Part shown: piece after piece, positions 11,664-22,231 of the stretch
Numbering within the stretch: the stretch's first letter is position 1
Layout of the letters: each line of letters begins with the position of its first letter
From: Tenrec ecaudatus
Lineage: Eukaryota; Chordata; Mammalia; Afrosoricida; Tenrecidae
DNA length: 64,000 nt
NCBI RefSeq assembly: GCF_050624435.1
Contig: NC_134537.1
Coordinates: 128,378,086-128,442,085, forward strand
Reading direction: 5' to 3'
Position numbers and translations under genes: made by a program
Notes under the pieces: generated by a model
Database searches by the model: none
What the model saw: the letters and a program-made list of their open reading frames with translations, nothing else
Told to the model about the DNA's origin: nothing

Positions 11664-11824
11664 GGATTCCTGGTGGCGTGGTGGTTCGATGCTGTGCTGC
11701 TAACTTCAAGGTTAGTAGTTGGAAGTGACCAGCCCCTCCACAGGAGAAAAATGAGGCTGTCCCCAATGAGGACAGTCGCAGAAACTCACTGAGGCAGCTC
11801 TACTGTGTCTTACAGGATGGCAGG
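11664..11824 (+). mobile_element. AfroSINE
   Basis: The head is 'gattcctggtggcgtggtggttcgatgctg', the middle 'ggagaaaaatgaggctg', and the 3' end 'ggcagctctactgtgtcttacaggatgg'. The last part of the tail is missing. Confidence 0.8.
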
Positions 11825-12552
11825 TTGTCATTTTGGTTTATAGATAGAGAAATGCATAATAATATAAAAAGAAAGATATATTTGCATGTAGCTTCTTTGG
11901 AGGCAGAATTATTTTACAGGTTCAACACCTATGGAAGGCAAGAGTGGGGAGTAAGCAAAAGGAAAGGTAGGGCTAGTGCGCGTGCTGGGAAGTTTCAAGG
12001 GAAGCTTTGCAGCATATTTAGCACACCTGAGTTATCTATTGATGTCAAGGTCTTTGTAACTGTGCCTGCTGAGTCACGGAAAAAATGCTCTCTCCAAATG
12101 TCAGGCTTGTATGAGGCTGCTCTAGTCAGTTTAGGGTAACCCTGAAGGAACTGTAAGCTAAAGTCCATCTAATGAGTATACTCACAACTATTAGGAGTTA
12201 TACCTTTCCTTGAAGAGCTACCTGGAGAGCATATCTGTAGAAGTATCAGACCAATGTACACATGCAGGTGGGTATACATGTACACACACACACACACACA
12301 CACACGTTCCCAAATCTTGTCCACTGAGTAGACCTGGAAGCAGAACATTCCAAAAGCAATGAGCACACCTGAGCTAAGGAACCAAACTTAAGCTTCTATT
12401 CTTCATGAAAAGAATCCAAGTCTTCTTGGACTATTGCCATAGTACATGAGATGCTGAAGGATAATGGGAAGAATCGGGAGCTGTATGTATTATAAATCAC
12501 AGAGGAAAAACGGTGACAATTGTGGCAATAATTATAAAATGTAATGTTTCAG
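11825..12552. other. Unannotated interval with (AC)n
   Basis: An open frame of 104 codons at 11825-12139 has no domain I recognise and begins inside the SINE tail; I treat it as chance. An (AC)n microsatellite lies at 12281-12305. Confidence 0.45.
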
Positions 12553-12722
12553 GGGATCGTAAAATGAGCGGCTCCTAATCAAAAGCATGGAGAGTCAAAT
12601 CCACACAGAGGTGCCTCCAAAGAAAGATCTGATAATCTAATTCCAAAATATGCCATTGAAAGCACAGATGGACTCTGAAGTCTATAGTGTCAACATGAGT
12701 TGAAATCCATTTGAGGGCAAAT
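12553..12722 (+). mobile_element. AfroSINE variant, diverged
   Basis: The body has 'gtgcctccaaagaaagatctgataatct' and 'ccaaaatatgccattgaaagcac', the pattern of the second AfroSINE subtype ('gaaaggcctggcgatctacttcc', 'cagccattgaaaaccctatgg'). It ends 'caacatgagttgaaatccatttgag'. Confidence 0.65.
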
Positions 12723-12999
12723 AGTTTGTCCCTGACCTCATGACACATTCAAGGACACCACGCTCACTTGGAGTTCACAGCGCCCACAAATAAGACTAAC
12801 CAGCAAAGCTGATGTATCCAATTCAAAAGACTCAATAAAAACAATGAAATAAAATTATATTCCTCTTAGGAAAAACTAAGTCACCCAACAAAAGTAATTT
12901 GATGATAGACTTTTAACTATAGCATTTGAGGCTGAAAAAAATATATGTACATTACTGAGAGAAAAAATCCACATTCTTATCTCAGAAAGCAGGGATCTG
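12723..12999. other. Unannotated interval
   Basis: Nothing recognised. Confidence 0.35.
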
Positions 13000-13495
13000 G
13001 GACTTTAGGTGACTTTGGGGATAGGGTGAGTCTGATCCAGGCCAGAGTATTTTCAATTGCCTCATTTGCATGTGAAGATCAGGCACTGAATAGGGACGAC
13101 AGGAGAGGAAACCATGCATTTGAACTGTGATGTGGTGGAGAATATTTAGGATACCACAGACTGCCAAAAGAACAGACAAATCTACAGCCAGAATAGTCCT
13201 TGGACTGAAGGATGGCAAGACTTCATCTCATGCACTTTGGACATGCTAGAAGGCAAGAGCAGTCCCTGGAGAAGGTATCTTGCTTGGCAACGTGCTGGTG
13301 TGGGGGTTGGGGAAGGTGGGAGGAGGGCAGTACATTGATAAGGAGGAAGGTCCTTGGCCAGGAGGACTGACACAGTGGCTGCAACAATGGGCGCAAACAT
13401 AAGGACAGTGTAAGGCTGGCGCAGGACTGGACTGTGTTTGGCTCCAGTTTGCATGGGGTCACTTTGGTCAGAAACGACTCGAATGCACCTAACAG
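13000..13495 (+). mobile_element. RTE LINE 3' end
   Basis: The text reads 'tattttcaattgcctcatttgcatg', 'accacagactgccaaaagaac', 'ggatggcaagacttcatctc', 'cagtccctggagaagg', 'gactgacacagtggctgcaac', 'ggcgcaggactgg' and the tail 'ggtcagaaacgactcgaatgcacc', in the order of the RTE reverse-transcriptase C-terminus and 3' UTR. The reading frame is broken. Long minus-strand open frames across it are shadows. Confidence 0.85.
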
Positions 13496-14319
13496 CAATA
13501 TCATCTCAGAAAAGACATGATCTCCCTGTCGGCCACAGAGTGACATGCAAAGACTTTTAGATGTGCAGCCATGACCACGGTTTGCACATGGAGACCTGAA
13601 GAAATTTATGATAAATAAATCCATCCAAAAATAAGTGAATCAGAAAAAGAAAGTAGCAATATAGTTATAAAAGATTTGTTTAATTCAGTCTACACTTATA
13701 AATGAGTAGTAATTGAGAGATATAGGATTAATGAACGATTGAAATTTTAATATGTGAATGTCATAATAACAAAAATGAACAATGCAACATCAAAATGAAC
13801 CATGGATTGAATCATAAAAGTAGAGAGAAATACTGGTGGCACTTAAAATGTACGCAAATATCCCTTACCCCCTTTATTGCAATGGTAAAATGCAAATTAA
13901 TAAAAGAATTATTATCCATGCTATATTACATGCTATAAAATATTCATGCTATAGTACACTGCAAAGGACTTTAAAAAAGATATCACTGACTGCTAACGAA
14001 GAGACAAGAGAAAACAATCAATCTCCCCCATTGATGTAATTTGTTGTCTTTTGTAAATGTAATTTGTAAATATATATTTAAATTTAAAGTAGGAGATAAA
14101 CCGTACTTAAAACTAAAAAGCTGTCTTTAATTATTTAGCAGTATGTAAACCTCTGTGCATAAATTTAATCGCAAAATTTTTGTAGTATTAAAAATTGACC
14201 ATACCTAGGCTCTTGATACTGTTCCCTTTTCTCTCCCCATCCAAATTCAAACACTAAATACACTGTTCTCACGGGCTCCACAATCATAGCAACTTGGGGG
14301 GCTGAACGGCCCGTGCACT
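13496..14319. other. AT-rich unannotated interval
   Basis: No gene or named repeat is recognised in about 0.8 kb. Confidence 0.4.
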
Positions 14320-14428
14320 GCAGAGGCTGCAGACCTTGATGGGAGCAGAGTCCCAGTGGTCTCCCTAGGAGCAGCTGCTGGTACGAATCGCCGATCATGT
14401 GGTTCGCTGCCCAGCCCTTAACACACTG
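14320..14428 (-). mobile_element. AfroSINE 5' portion
   Basis: Reverse orientation: 'gggagcagagtcccagtggtctccc' followed by 'gctgctggtacgaatcgccgatc' (box B side) and 'gcccagcccttaacacactgtac' (box A side). The SINE tail is absent; another SINE follows directly. Confidence 0.7.
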
Positions 14429-14439
14429 TACCCTCAAAA

Positions 14440-14655
14440 CCCAAACCAAACTCAGTGCCATCGAGTCAATGCCAGGCCACCATGCCCCTGTCGGACAGGG
14501 AAGGCTGGACTGGCCCTGTGAAGTTCAGAGACTATCAATGTTTGTAGGAGTGGAAAGCCCTGTCTTTCTCCCAGGCAGCTCCTGGTGGTTTCAAATTGCT
14601 GAAATTGAAGGTTACTGAGCTCAACTCAGGACCCCTGTGCCACAGGAGTGCCCCT
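14440..14655 (-). mobile_element. AfroSINE, near full length
   Basis: Reversed tail 'cagtgccatcgagtcaatgcc', then 'ctgtgaagttcagagac', 'tgtaggagtggaaagccctgtctttctccc', 'agctcctggtggtttcaaattgctga' and the head 'gtgccacaggagtgcc'. This gives the full AfroSINE order on the minus strand. Confidence 0.85.
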
Positions 14656-14756
14656 TCCCCATGGGTGGGGAAAAATAATATAGAAAAACAATGAAAATCC
14701 TACACATAATATTAAATGTATAGATCATATAGAGGTACACATTTTCAAACACATAC

Positions 14757-14832
14757 TGGGGCTTCAAAAAGCTCATGGAAAATTTGAAGGGAAAGATAAC
14801 GGAATTTTTCTACAAATTTTCTGAAGTCCCCT
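14757..14832. mobile_element. Mariner-like MITE (about 75 bp)
   Basis: The left end 'ggggcttcaaaaagctcatggaaaa' and the right end 'tttttctacaaattttctgaagtcccc' are inverted repeats of each other with few mismatches and almost no unique middle. Size and layout resemble MADE1-type mariner miniatures, but the sequence is the 'caaaaagttcatgg' family. Confidence 0.65.
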
Positions 14833-15164
14833 TGTTGTCATTTCTGTTAAATTGTTTGCTTTGAAACATATTTTTCTCCCAATGTGATTGATATATTTGG
14901 AGAAACCTTGAACATAATGTAGATTTTTAGTTAGCTTATGCTAACCAAATGAGTTCCTTGACAGAAACATTAAGTGAAAGTAAAAATATTGAATTTAGCT
15001 GAAGTGACAAGATTATACAGAGGGTAAACATACAGGAGAACTCCACAAACATCTATTAGCTACTTCTGTTCATTACTTGGTCTTTGCTACAAGGTTGCAT
15101 TTCATTATCCTTTTGCAGTTGTTGATGTTTCTATGTGTATTAAGCTGGCAAATGATGAGTCTCT
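14833..15164. other. Unannotated interval
   Basis: AT-rich; nothing recognised. Confidence 0.35.
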
Positions 15165-15270
15165 CTGGTCCTACAATGATTTAGAGTCTCAGACACCTTA
15201 AGAAGCAGTTCTACTCTGTCTTGTAAGATTGCTAAGACTCAGAATCAACTCCATGGCAGTGGGGATGTGT
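15165..15270 (+). mobile_element. AfroSINE 3' portion
   Basis: 'gagtctcagacaccttaagaagcagttctactctgtctt' followed by the tail 'gattgctaagactcagaatcaactccatggcagtgg'. Confidence 0.75.
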
Positions 15271-17989
15271 TGGGTAATATGGAGCCAAAACAAAATAAAA
15301 TCCAGATGATTCTGTATACTGGTTCAAAAGGGCATTCAATACACCCAACAAGGAAACTCCAGTCTTACGTGGAAGACCTTTCTGGGACATGATCAGGTCC
15401 TGCAGAATTGTTTGCTGTTAGTGGCCATAGGCTTAGTGTTTCTATGATTCACAATGCCTTCAGCTGTTGACCAAGGATGAAATTACTGAAGAAAAAAAAA
15501 GGCCTCAAAACAAAACTGAGAAAACATGCAGTAATTCTTAACTAAAAGAAAAAAAATTCCATCATAGAATTGATTCCGAGTCATAATGACCCTGTAATAT
15601 AGAAGCTAATTAAATAATAAGGTTATAGATTGGCTCAAATTTTCATGCTTTAGGGTACAAAAGGAGACCCACAAATCTCAAATGTAATTTAAAGAGAACA
15701 TTCTTAAATAATAAAAAGTCAAGAGATCGCAAAGACACACCATCCAGGAAATCATTAGACAATGTCAGAGTAGTAGCTAGCTATTAAAAACACATGCTTA
15801 ATATGTGTTAAAGACATACAAACAAAATAATGTGTATCTGCATTTTGACATGACATGATTTGACAAGTCTGCTTAATTATGATACTTAAGGTCAGGGACC
15901 AAGATGGTCGAAATCCATCAACACTTGGTCCTGCAACTTTCTTCTTGTTTTCATATCACAATCCTTTTTCCACTTCACAGTGACTCATAAACGTAAGACC
16001 GCTTGACACCCACTTCTCCAAAAACCCTAAAATGTTTCCATGATCTTTTCTTGATTTCTTTTTCAGAGTTCATTAGTATTCAGGATTCCTATTGATTTTT
16101 TCCATTACTTTTAAGGTATGGTAAATGTCATATTCATTATAGCATCTAAGTAATTCAAAAATAGTTAATTATAGATTGAATCATGCTACATAGTTTTTCG
16201 GTTCCTTTGTCTAACATGTCACTAATGGAGACTTTAAGTGCTTTACCCAGTCTCATTTTCCTGTGAGCCTGTGCTTTTAATTGGCCGACAGTGATTTTGC
16301 GCAGCACGATAATATTTAGGAACACACATTACACCATAGCATAACTGAATGCATCCACATATAGATGCACTAGATCCATACGTGTGTGTTTATATACACT
16401 TACAAAGAGGGAATGCGACTCTGTAAGCATGACATATCCATGGCATCAGGTAAGTCCGCATGCCTATATTAAAAAGGACCACGGTCATAATTTTGTTTTC
16501 CAGTTTTCAGTCTTGTTCTATTTCTTAAACTTTTGTTACTTACAAAGCAAAACCAATGAGTCCCTTGTAAGTGAAAACAAACAAGGAAAAAGAACAAATG
16601 CAAGGGCATTTGGAGGTGTACCAGCAGCAATTTCTTAGCTCGAAGGACAGGAGAACCCCGTGACAGAAGCAGTTTAGCCTAGCACAATTGCCCGATGTTT
16701 GAAAGCACAGGCATCTGAGTTGGGGCAGCAGTGGGACCCCACAGCTCTAGACAGCACCACATTTCGAAATGGAATGAAGATCTTGTCCTACTGCTTGACT
16801 GGATTACTCGATTTAGTGCCGACACTGCATGAAAAAATATATAAGGATATGTGAGAGATATGCTGGGGACTGTCAGAACACTGTATTGACGTATATACTG
16901 TTCTATTTCTCACTGGTTTTTGTCTTCCTTCTCACACTTGCCACAGGCCAACTTGCTGTGTCTCTGCTCAGAAGAGGTCTTTTATATTAATTCCCAATGT
17001 AGAAAGAAGTGGGCTGAGAGACTTCTCTCCTGGTTTTTGTTTCACTGCAGTCTGGTTTTCGGAGGCTGCTCAAAGTGTCATTGAACGTAATATGGTGAGC
17101 TTGCCTGGAGACCAAATGCAAAGTAATAGAATGGAGGAGCGATACTGATGCTTGGGGTCCTTGGAGGTGGTGCAATCTGTAGCCCTGATGTGAAAAACTG
17201 GGGAGAACACAGAGGTTCCGGGGTAAAGAATGCATGGGAAAACTTATTCCTAGTTTTTGCCTCATTAAAGGTTTCCTATTCCCCAATCATTACCAAGGGT
17301 TTAATCAATGAAGATATGAGGTATGGTCTTAACAGAACAGAAGATAAGTCTCCAGTCTTACCTTCAAAATTAAATCGGACAACTATGTAATACAGGAAAT
17401 AAAAGCTGTTCATCAAAACATAGCATCTCTTTCCATTCCTTTTTTTTGAACTTGAATAACCTCCTGATCCATTTTGATGTTGATCCATTGTCCCATGTTA
17501 CCTTTTGTTTTCTGTGACTGAATTCACCTCTTTGTTTCTATTTCCTTCTATCTCTTAAGGCCAATGGGCCAGAGCAGAGCTAGAGTTCAATAGAAATATA
17601 CAATTTACTTCATTTCCCTTTTCTCAGTAAAGATGCTCTGAACAAGCGTACCAGTTATAGAAGAAATATGACAGGGATGTTCCCTGGAGGTGAGGCAGGT
17701 GAGATCTTTGCTTGCTTATTTTGAGCATCTCTTCAGAAAAGAGCAATGTGGAGAGAAGGGGATCAGGCAGGTGAAGTAGAGGGAAACTCTCAAAGATGCA
17801 TTGACTCAAGAGTCTCAATGATGCGTTCTATAAAAGAATTATGAAAGAACATGGGTGTCACACAAGTCTGGGCAACAGTACTTTCTATTATACTTGTGTA
17901 CAGGTCTTCGTGAGTTTAGACTGACTCAGTGACAACAACATCTCACACCTCTAGGTCTTATCAACTTATACTTGGTACTTGGCATAGCG
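15271..17989. other. Long interval with only SINE tail fragments
   Basis: About 2.7 kb. A minus-strand SINE tail fragment lies at about 15556-15600 ('atagaattgattccgagtcataatgaccc') and a plus-strand RTE/SINE tail at about 17905-17945 ('gagtttagactgactcagtgacaac'). The remainder shows no gene or named repeat; open frames up to 99 codons have no domain. Confidence 0.45.
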
Positions 17990-18152
17990 GAGCAGTGAAC
18001 CCAGGGCCACCAAGTTCATTAGGACTCACAGTGACCCTATGTAGCAGAGTAGAACTGATCCCTGACATTTCTGAGGCCCTCAATGTTTCCTGAAGCTGGT
18101 GAGTGCAGACAGATGGCCTTTTAATTACCAGGCCCACACTTCACCCTTGGGG
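17990..18152 (-). mobile_element. AfroSINE
   Basis: Reverse strand: 'gggccaccaagttcattaggactcacagtgaccctatg', then 'agcagagtagaactgatccctg' and 'tttctgaggccctcaatg', then a degraded body. Confidence 0.7.
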
Positions 18153-18212
18153 CACATAAGGAAGAGCCTAAAAGGAGGAGAAATACCCAGAATATGACAA
18201 GCTCATCAGATT

Positions 18213-18233
18213 ATCTGTCTGTCTATCTATCTG

Positions 18234-18281
<48 letters not shown>

Positions 18282-18343
18282 CCTACCTACCTACCTACCT
18301 ACCTACCTACCTACCTATCTACCTATCTACCTACCTATCTGTC
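18213..18343. repeat. Compound tetranucleotide microsatellite
   Basis: A run of TCTA/TCTG units changes to CCTA units and then mixed CTAT/CTAC units over about 130 bp. The YLSIYLSTYLPTYLP-like reading in one frame is a by-product of the repeat, not a protein. Confidence 0.95.
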
Positions 18344-18355
18344 TATATAACATAT

Positions 18356-18470
18356 AAAACCAAACACCAGATTCACTGTTGAGTCAATTCTAATTCATAG
18401 CAATCCTAGAACGACTATATTTGCCAGGCAGGCAGAGAGACAGACAGACAGATAGATGATAGATAGATAT
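18356..18470 (-). mobile_element. AfroSINE tail fragment followed by (CAGA/GATA)n
   Basis: 'gattcactgttgagtcaattctaattcatagcaatcc' is a reversed AfroSINE tail. A second short tetranucleotide repeat (cagacagacagatagatga) follows at about 18436-18470. Its motif is complementary to that of the microsatellite on the other side of the SINE. Confidence 0.65.
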
Positions 18471-19763
18471 AAAAATTATAGAACACTTATAGTCAACTAG
18501 CACTTTTACTGTAATCATTCTCTGAAATTAGGAAAATACCTGTGGGTCATCCAGGAAGAAGTCTAGGCCCTACTTGTCACCTGTCCGCACTAAGACAAAG
18601 TGACCAGTGGCACAAATGTAAGCCTTGGCAGGACCCACAGGCCAGCAGGTGGAGTTCACCAAAATACTTAGTGATTTGCTCCTGTAATATTATATCATCG
18701 AAACCCTATCGGGGAAATTCTATTCTTTCTTACAATATCTCTGTGATTTGGCCTTGATTCAAGGACACACAGCAACAACAATATACACCGGCTCCCTTTC
18801 AGTGTGCATAGTTTCTTATTACACCAATGGGATTTTAAAAGTGTCCAGGAATAGAAGTTATAAGCCTTTACATGAAGAGAACTAATTTATCTATAAAACG
18901 CTTTTCAAAACACACACGTACACACACACACACAATGGGATAACCTAGCTTACCTGAAACGTAAACTGCTGTGAGTATTTATTTGCATGGCTAACAGAAA
19001 GTGAAACAGTGCATCCTCTATCCAATACTCTGCTCTATTTTACTGAACTTGAAAGATATTTTCCTGCCACCGAGGATGTAGTCATTGTATTTTTCAAACC
19101 ATGTGTGACACATACCATCATATAGTTTGTTAAAAGCAATATACAGAGCAAGATGTGTGCTTTCCAATTTTAAAGGCCTCTTCTCTTTTTCTCTGAGATC
19201 AAGAAAAGGCAAGAACAGCAGACAGCTCATAACATTTGAAAGTAATACTCGAAAGCATATCAAGTCAAGAGGTGTTTTCTTCACTCTGGATACATACTTT
19301 TATTATACACAATTCTGTATCATTCTGGAAGACATCTCGCTATGGAAAACATGTCTTTTGTTGCCTGGAGCAATTGTGCTCATAATTATAAGACAAAAGC
19401 GAAAACAATTTCACTTTTTTCTGATTAATTATATGGAGGCATCTAGGAGAATGGGCATCAATCTTAAATTCATGAAATTTTATTTTCTAGAAATGGAAAT
19501 ACAAGATACTTTGTATTTGAACAATAAGGTTATTGCTATTGTTACTATATATGTTAACTTTATTATCCAATTTTTTTTGAATTATAAAAAAAATCAGAAA
19601 AAACTCCAACCAAATCAGAGTCATACTTCTGTTGCTTTAAAATCATCGTGAGTCCCATCTCTCATTATCCTCTTTTCAAGAGTTCCTGTTCCATTAAAAC
19701 GTCCTCTGATTCTGAGCCATGTCATGGTTTCCAATATTCATAATGGCCTTTATATGCAAAGGA
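18471..19763. other. AT-rich interval
   Basis: A possible diverged RTE/SINE 3' tail at about 18695-18785 ends in 'acacagcaacaacaat', and (CA)n lies at 18911-18935. The 174-codon open frame at 19127-19651 is made of AT-rich, lysine/phenylalanine/isoleucine-rich sequence with no domain and looks like a chance frame. Confidence 0.45.
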
Positions 19764-19962
19764 GCCCGAGTGGCATGAGAGGGTACTCCCTGGGCTGCCC
19801 ACCGCAAAGTCTGGGGGTCAGACCTGTCGGATACTCCACTGGAGGAAGAATCGGCTAACTGGAATTGCAGATGGACAAGCTGGGAACTCCTTCCGAAGCA
19901 GCTCTAGTCTCTTCTATGTAGTTGCTGAATCTGAATTGACTCGATGTGAAATGGGGATGGGC
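19764..19962 (+). mobile_element. AfroSINE, full length
   Basis: The head is 'aaggagcccgagtggcatgag', the middle 'cctgggctgcccaccgcaaagtc', and the tail 'gttgctgaatctgaattgactcgatgtg'. It ends about 12 bp before the Tigger-like element. Confidence 0.8.
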
Positions 19963-20050
19963 TTAATGTAATATAGGACCTCGATGCTAATCCGTTCTAG
20001 AAGGAGCGTCCAGATGTGATGCAATGGAGTTCAAGCCAAGGATTGTGTTA

Positions 20051-20395
20051 AGAAACTGGCAGACAAGCCAGACACGGGAGAAATTGCCAGCTTAGATAGG
20101 GCCAAGTTGAAGACAACGGAGATGCAGGAGAACACCCTGCCGACCAAGGAGACCGTTGAGCAGGAGAAGCGGAGTGAAAGCTCCTAATCCTGGCAGATTC
20201 GTCCTCCATCGTCCACCAGACTGATGGGGAGAAGGGTCACCTGCAGGATGGACACGGGCGACAAGCTTCACGGTGAGCCCACCGCCCTCCGGGTCTCCGA
20301 AGGGACTACCAATCCCCCGGTTTACCCCGGCATACTGTAGAAAACTGTTTGTATGATTAATGAGAATACAACACACCTCGTGGCAGAAAAGAAAG
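20051..20395 (+). pseudogene. TMSB10: Processed pseudogene of thymosin beta-10
   Basis: The parent gene encodes a 44-residue cytoplasmic protein that sequesters monomeric actin. Here an intronless copy runs from a mutated start (ctg at 20056-20058 in place of atg) to a stop at 20185-20187. The reading includes [12 protein letters not shown], then the actin-binding region as [11 protein letters not shown], then [15 protein letters not shown]. Compared with the family it lacks one lysine codon after the second glutamate of the QEK motif, and the LKKTET motif has become LKTTEM. The 3' UTR continues with 'cctgcaggatggacacggg', 'gggtctccgaaggga' and 'acacacctcgtggc', with the polyadenylation signal decayed (gagaataca). 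An A-rich relic (agaaaagaaag) follows. It lies inside the Tigger-like element, with Tigger sequence on both sides. Lack of introns, a 3' A-rich end and the lost start mark an L1-made dead retrocopy. Confidence 0.9.
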
Positions 20396-20564
20396 ACTGA
20401 AAACAGATTAATCCATTCTCGACCACCAAGTCTTTGCCCTAACCTTGCCTTTTTATATAAGACATTACACAAAAAATTCAAAATAAATAAATTCAGAGTT
20501 AAATAATATAATGCAAATAAAAAATACAACATTAAAAAAGTTTTTAACAACTGCAGTATGGCCC

Positions 20565-20889
20565 ATACCTTGAGATTGATGAGGATCTGGATCTGTGGAC
20601 ACGGATGTGGAGAGGAGGGATGGAGAAGAGTCACTGCAAGGGGAATCCGCTTCCATAAAATCAACTGGGAGCTGCTTTTCAGGAGTTTTTTCCCTTTTTT
20701 TTCTCCTTTTTTTCACTAGGACCTGGCTGGCTGTCTCTAAAAACAAATCTGTCTAATGTGGTCTGCTGTTGGCGTTTCCTTAACTGTTTTCTAAAAGGGT
20801 TTACTAAATTATTATCAACAATATCGACAACACAGTTAACCAGTCCCTTATCATGATGATTCTTTTCAAAAAACTTTCTTAGGGCCCAT
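20565..20889 (-). pseudogene. Tigger transposase C-terminal remnant
   Basis: Two overlapping minus-strand frames carry what looks like the C-terminal tail of a pogo/Tigger transposase. The first has a basic stretch followed by QQQTTLDRF and a proline/serine segment. After a one-base shift in a lysine run near 20685-20715, the second continues EKQLPVDFMEADSPCSD and a serine-rich end. At 20875-20889 the minus strand reads atgggccctaagaaa, like the MGPKK start of Tigger transposases, joined almost directly to the C-terminal part. This implies that the DNA-binding and DDE catalytic domains were deleted. The frameshift and the lost core make it nonfunctional. Assignment rests on motif recognition only. 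Confidence 0.6.
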
Positions 20890-21145
20890 GTTTGTTTGTT
20901 ATTTTTATCTACAAACAGTACACAGAGCCACAAGAACTAAGGAAATTACAGCAAAATGCTTGGAACACAACCACAAATGGTTTAAACACCACGTACTAGC
21001 ACCAATCAACACCGAGTGACCGAGCCGCGAACTGCCTTTGTTTATGAAAATCACGTGGGTCGGGTCAGTTAGCGATGTTTATTTCTAGCTCAGGTGCAAA
21101 CTATTCTCGACATTTCGCATTGAAATTTGATTATATTGAGGACTG

Positions 21146-22044
21146 ATGTGGTTGAGTCCTGGGGTTCTTCTGTTAAAGTTTTAAATACCATGAAAAGTAC
21201 ATTTGCTGCTCTATATAGTTTTGAAAATGAGAGAGACAATTAAATCTGGATATATTCTAATGCTTTAGTCTTAAATTTTTAGTCATTTTTAATTTAAGAC
21301 TAAAGTGTTAAAACATACTCAGACTTTAGTCTTTAAATTTTCGTTTTTAGGTGCTTTAGTGTTAAATTTTCAGTTATTTTAAATTTAGGACTAAAGTGTT
21401 CAAATATACTCCGATTCGATTGTCTTTCTCTTTTTAAGGCTATATATCGCAACAACTATGCCCAACTCACAGAAGTTAGATTACAGATGGCATAGTACTA
21501 TTTTGCATATTCTTTACATTTTGAGTGTAATGTGAAAGTTTACATTTATAACCTCATCACCTTATATTTAAATACATTAATCATATAAATTCATAAATAA
21601 TAATTTGGTTGGTAGGGGAGGAAAGTTAGTATCTGTACACATAAAATAATTTTTGTAAATCTTAAATATAAATAACTACATATCAGTGATAACACACTGT
21701 TGTGGGGGAGCAGTAAAGTACAAACAGAAATTATTTTGATTTAACTTAACCCAGCAATCCATGTTTCATTGGATATGAATCCAATGTCTAGTTCCTTGGT
21801 TTACTGATCTTTAAATCCCAAGCTATATCACATAGAGCATGCAAATACTGTTTGTTAAATTAGTGCATTGATGAAATTTACTTCAAAAACAAAGTAGGGT
21901 GTATTTGCTTTTCTAAAATCTTATTACACTTTATTTAAAAATTCTACCACTTATAGAGTCTTTGCCATGCGAAGTCCAGAATAGAAAAAAGCAACGGTAT
22001 GGTTGATATCAAGTATAGAAGAGGAAAGAGTAAAAATACTTTTT
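21146..22044. repeat. AT-rich interval with paired palindromic repeats
   Basis: Two 60-bp direct repeats lie at 21261-21320 and 21352-21411. The first holds perfect 15-bp inverted arms at 21263-21277 and 21291-21305 (ctttagtcttaaatt / aatttaagactaaag). The spacer repeats part of the arm. The family is unknown and no coding is seen. Confidence 0.7.
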
Positions 22045-22222
22045 GAGTACTTACTATAATTGACCAATTTGCACAGCTTACCTCATTGATTTCTCTTAGC
22101 AGTCAATGAAGGTAGATATTAGCATACAGATTTTAAATTTGAAGTCACCAAGACTCCATAAGGTTATATAATTTGCTCAAGACCACAATTGATGAATGAA
22201 ACTGAAATTCAACGTGACTTAA
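22045..22222 (-). mobile_element. MIR SINE relic
   Basis: It resembles a reversed MIR: 'gcagtcaatgaaggtagatattagc', 'gttatataatttgctcaagaccacaattgatgaatgaaactgaaattcaa' follows 'aaggtcacacagctagtaagtggcagagctgggattcaa'. Highly diverged, as expected for this ancient family. Confidence 0.65.
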
Positions 22223-22231
22223 AGATTATAT

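Larger units (their letters stand above)
19974..21145 (-). mobile_element. Tigger-like (pogo) DNA transposon, internally deleted
   Basis: The left end at 19974 reads 'taggacctcgatgctaatccg'. The right end, read on the minus strand from 21145, is 'cagtcctcaatataatc', so the ends are similar inverted repeats of the CAGT(A)CCTCGA type typical of Tigger elements. Inside, 'gattaatccattctcgaccaccaag' is the usual subterminal Tigger sequence. A transposase C-terminal remnant lies at 20565-20889. Without the TMSB10 insertion at 20051-20395 the element is about 0.83 kb, so most of the transposase gene is gone. It sits on the minus strand and cannot mobilise itself. Confidence 0.72.

Noticed and set aside
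13182-13624. Overlapping minus-strand frames of 90 and 133 codons
   Set aside because: They are antisense shadows of a plus-strand RTE LINE 3' end.
18194-18382. A repetitive tyrosine/leucine/serine 'protein'
   Set aside because: Direct translation of a tetranucleotide microsatellite.
19127-19651. The longest open frame without a repeat match, 174 codons on the plus strand
   Set aside because: AT-rich, rich in F/I/K/N/Y with no domain, no splice or promoter context, and a second frame on the opposite strand. It fits chance in low-GC DNA.
20092-20664. A 190-codon minus-strand open frame
   Set aside because: It is the antisense of the TMSB10 pseudogene joined to noncoding Tigger sequence; the plus-strand reading explains the region.
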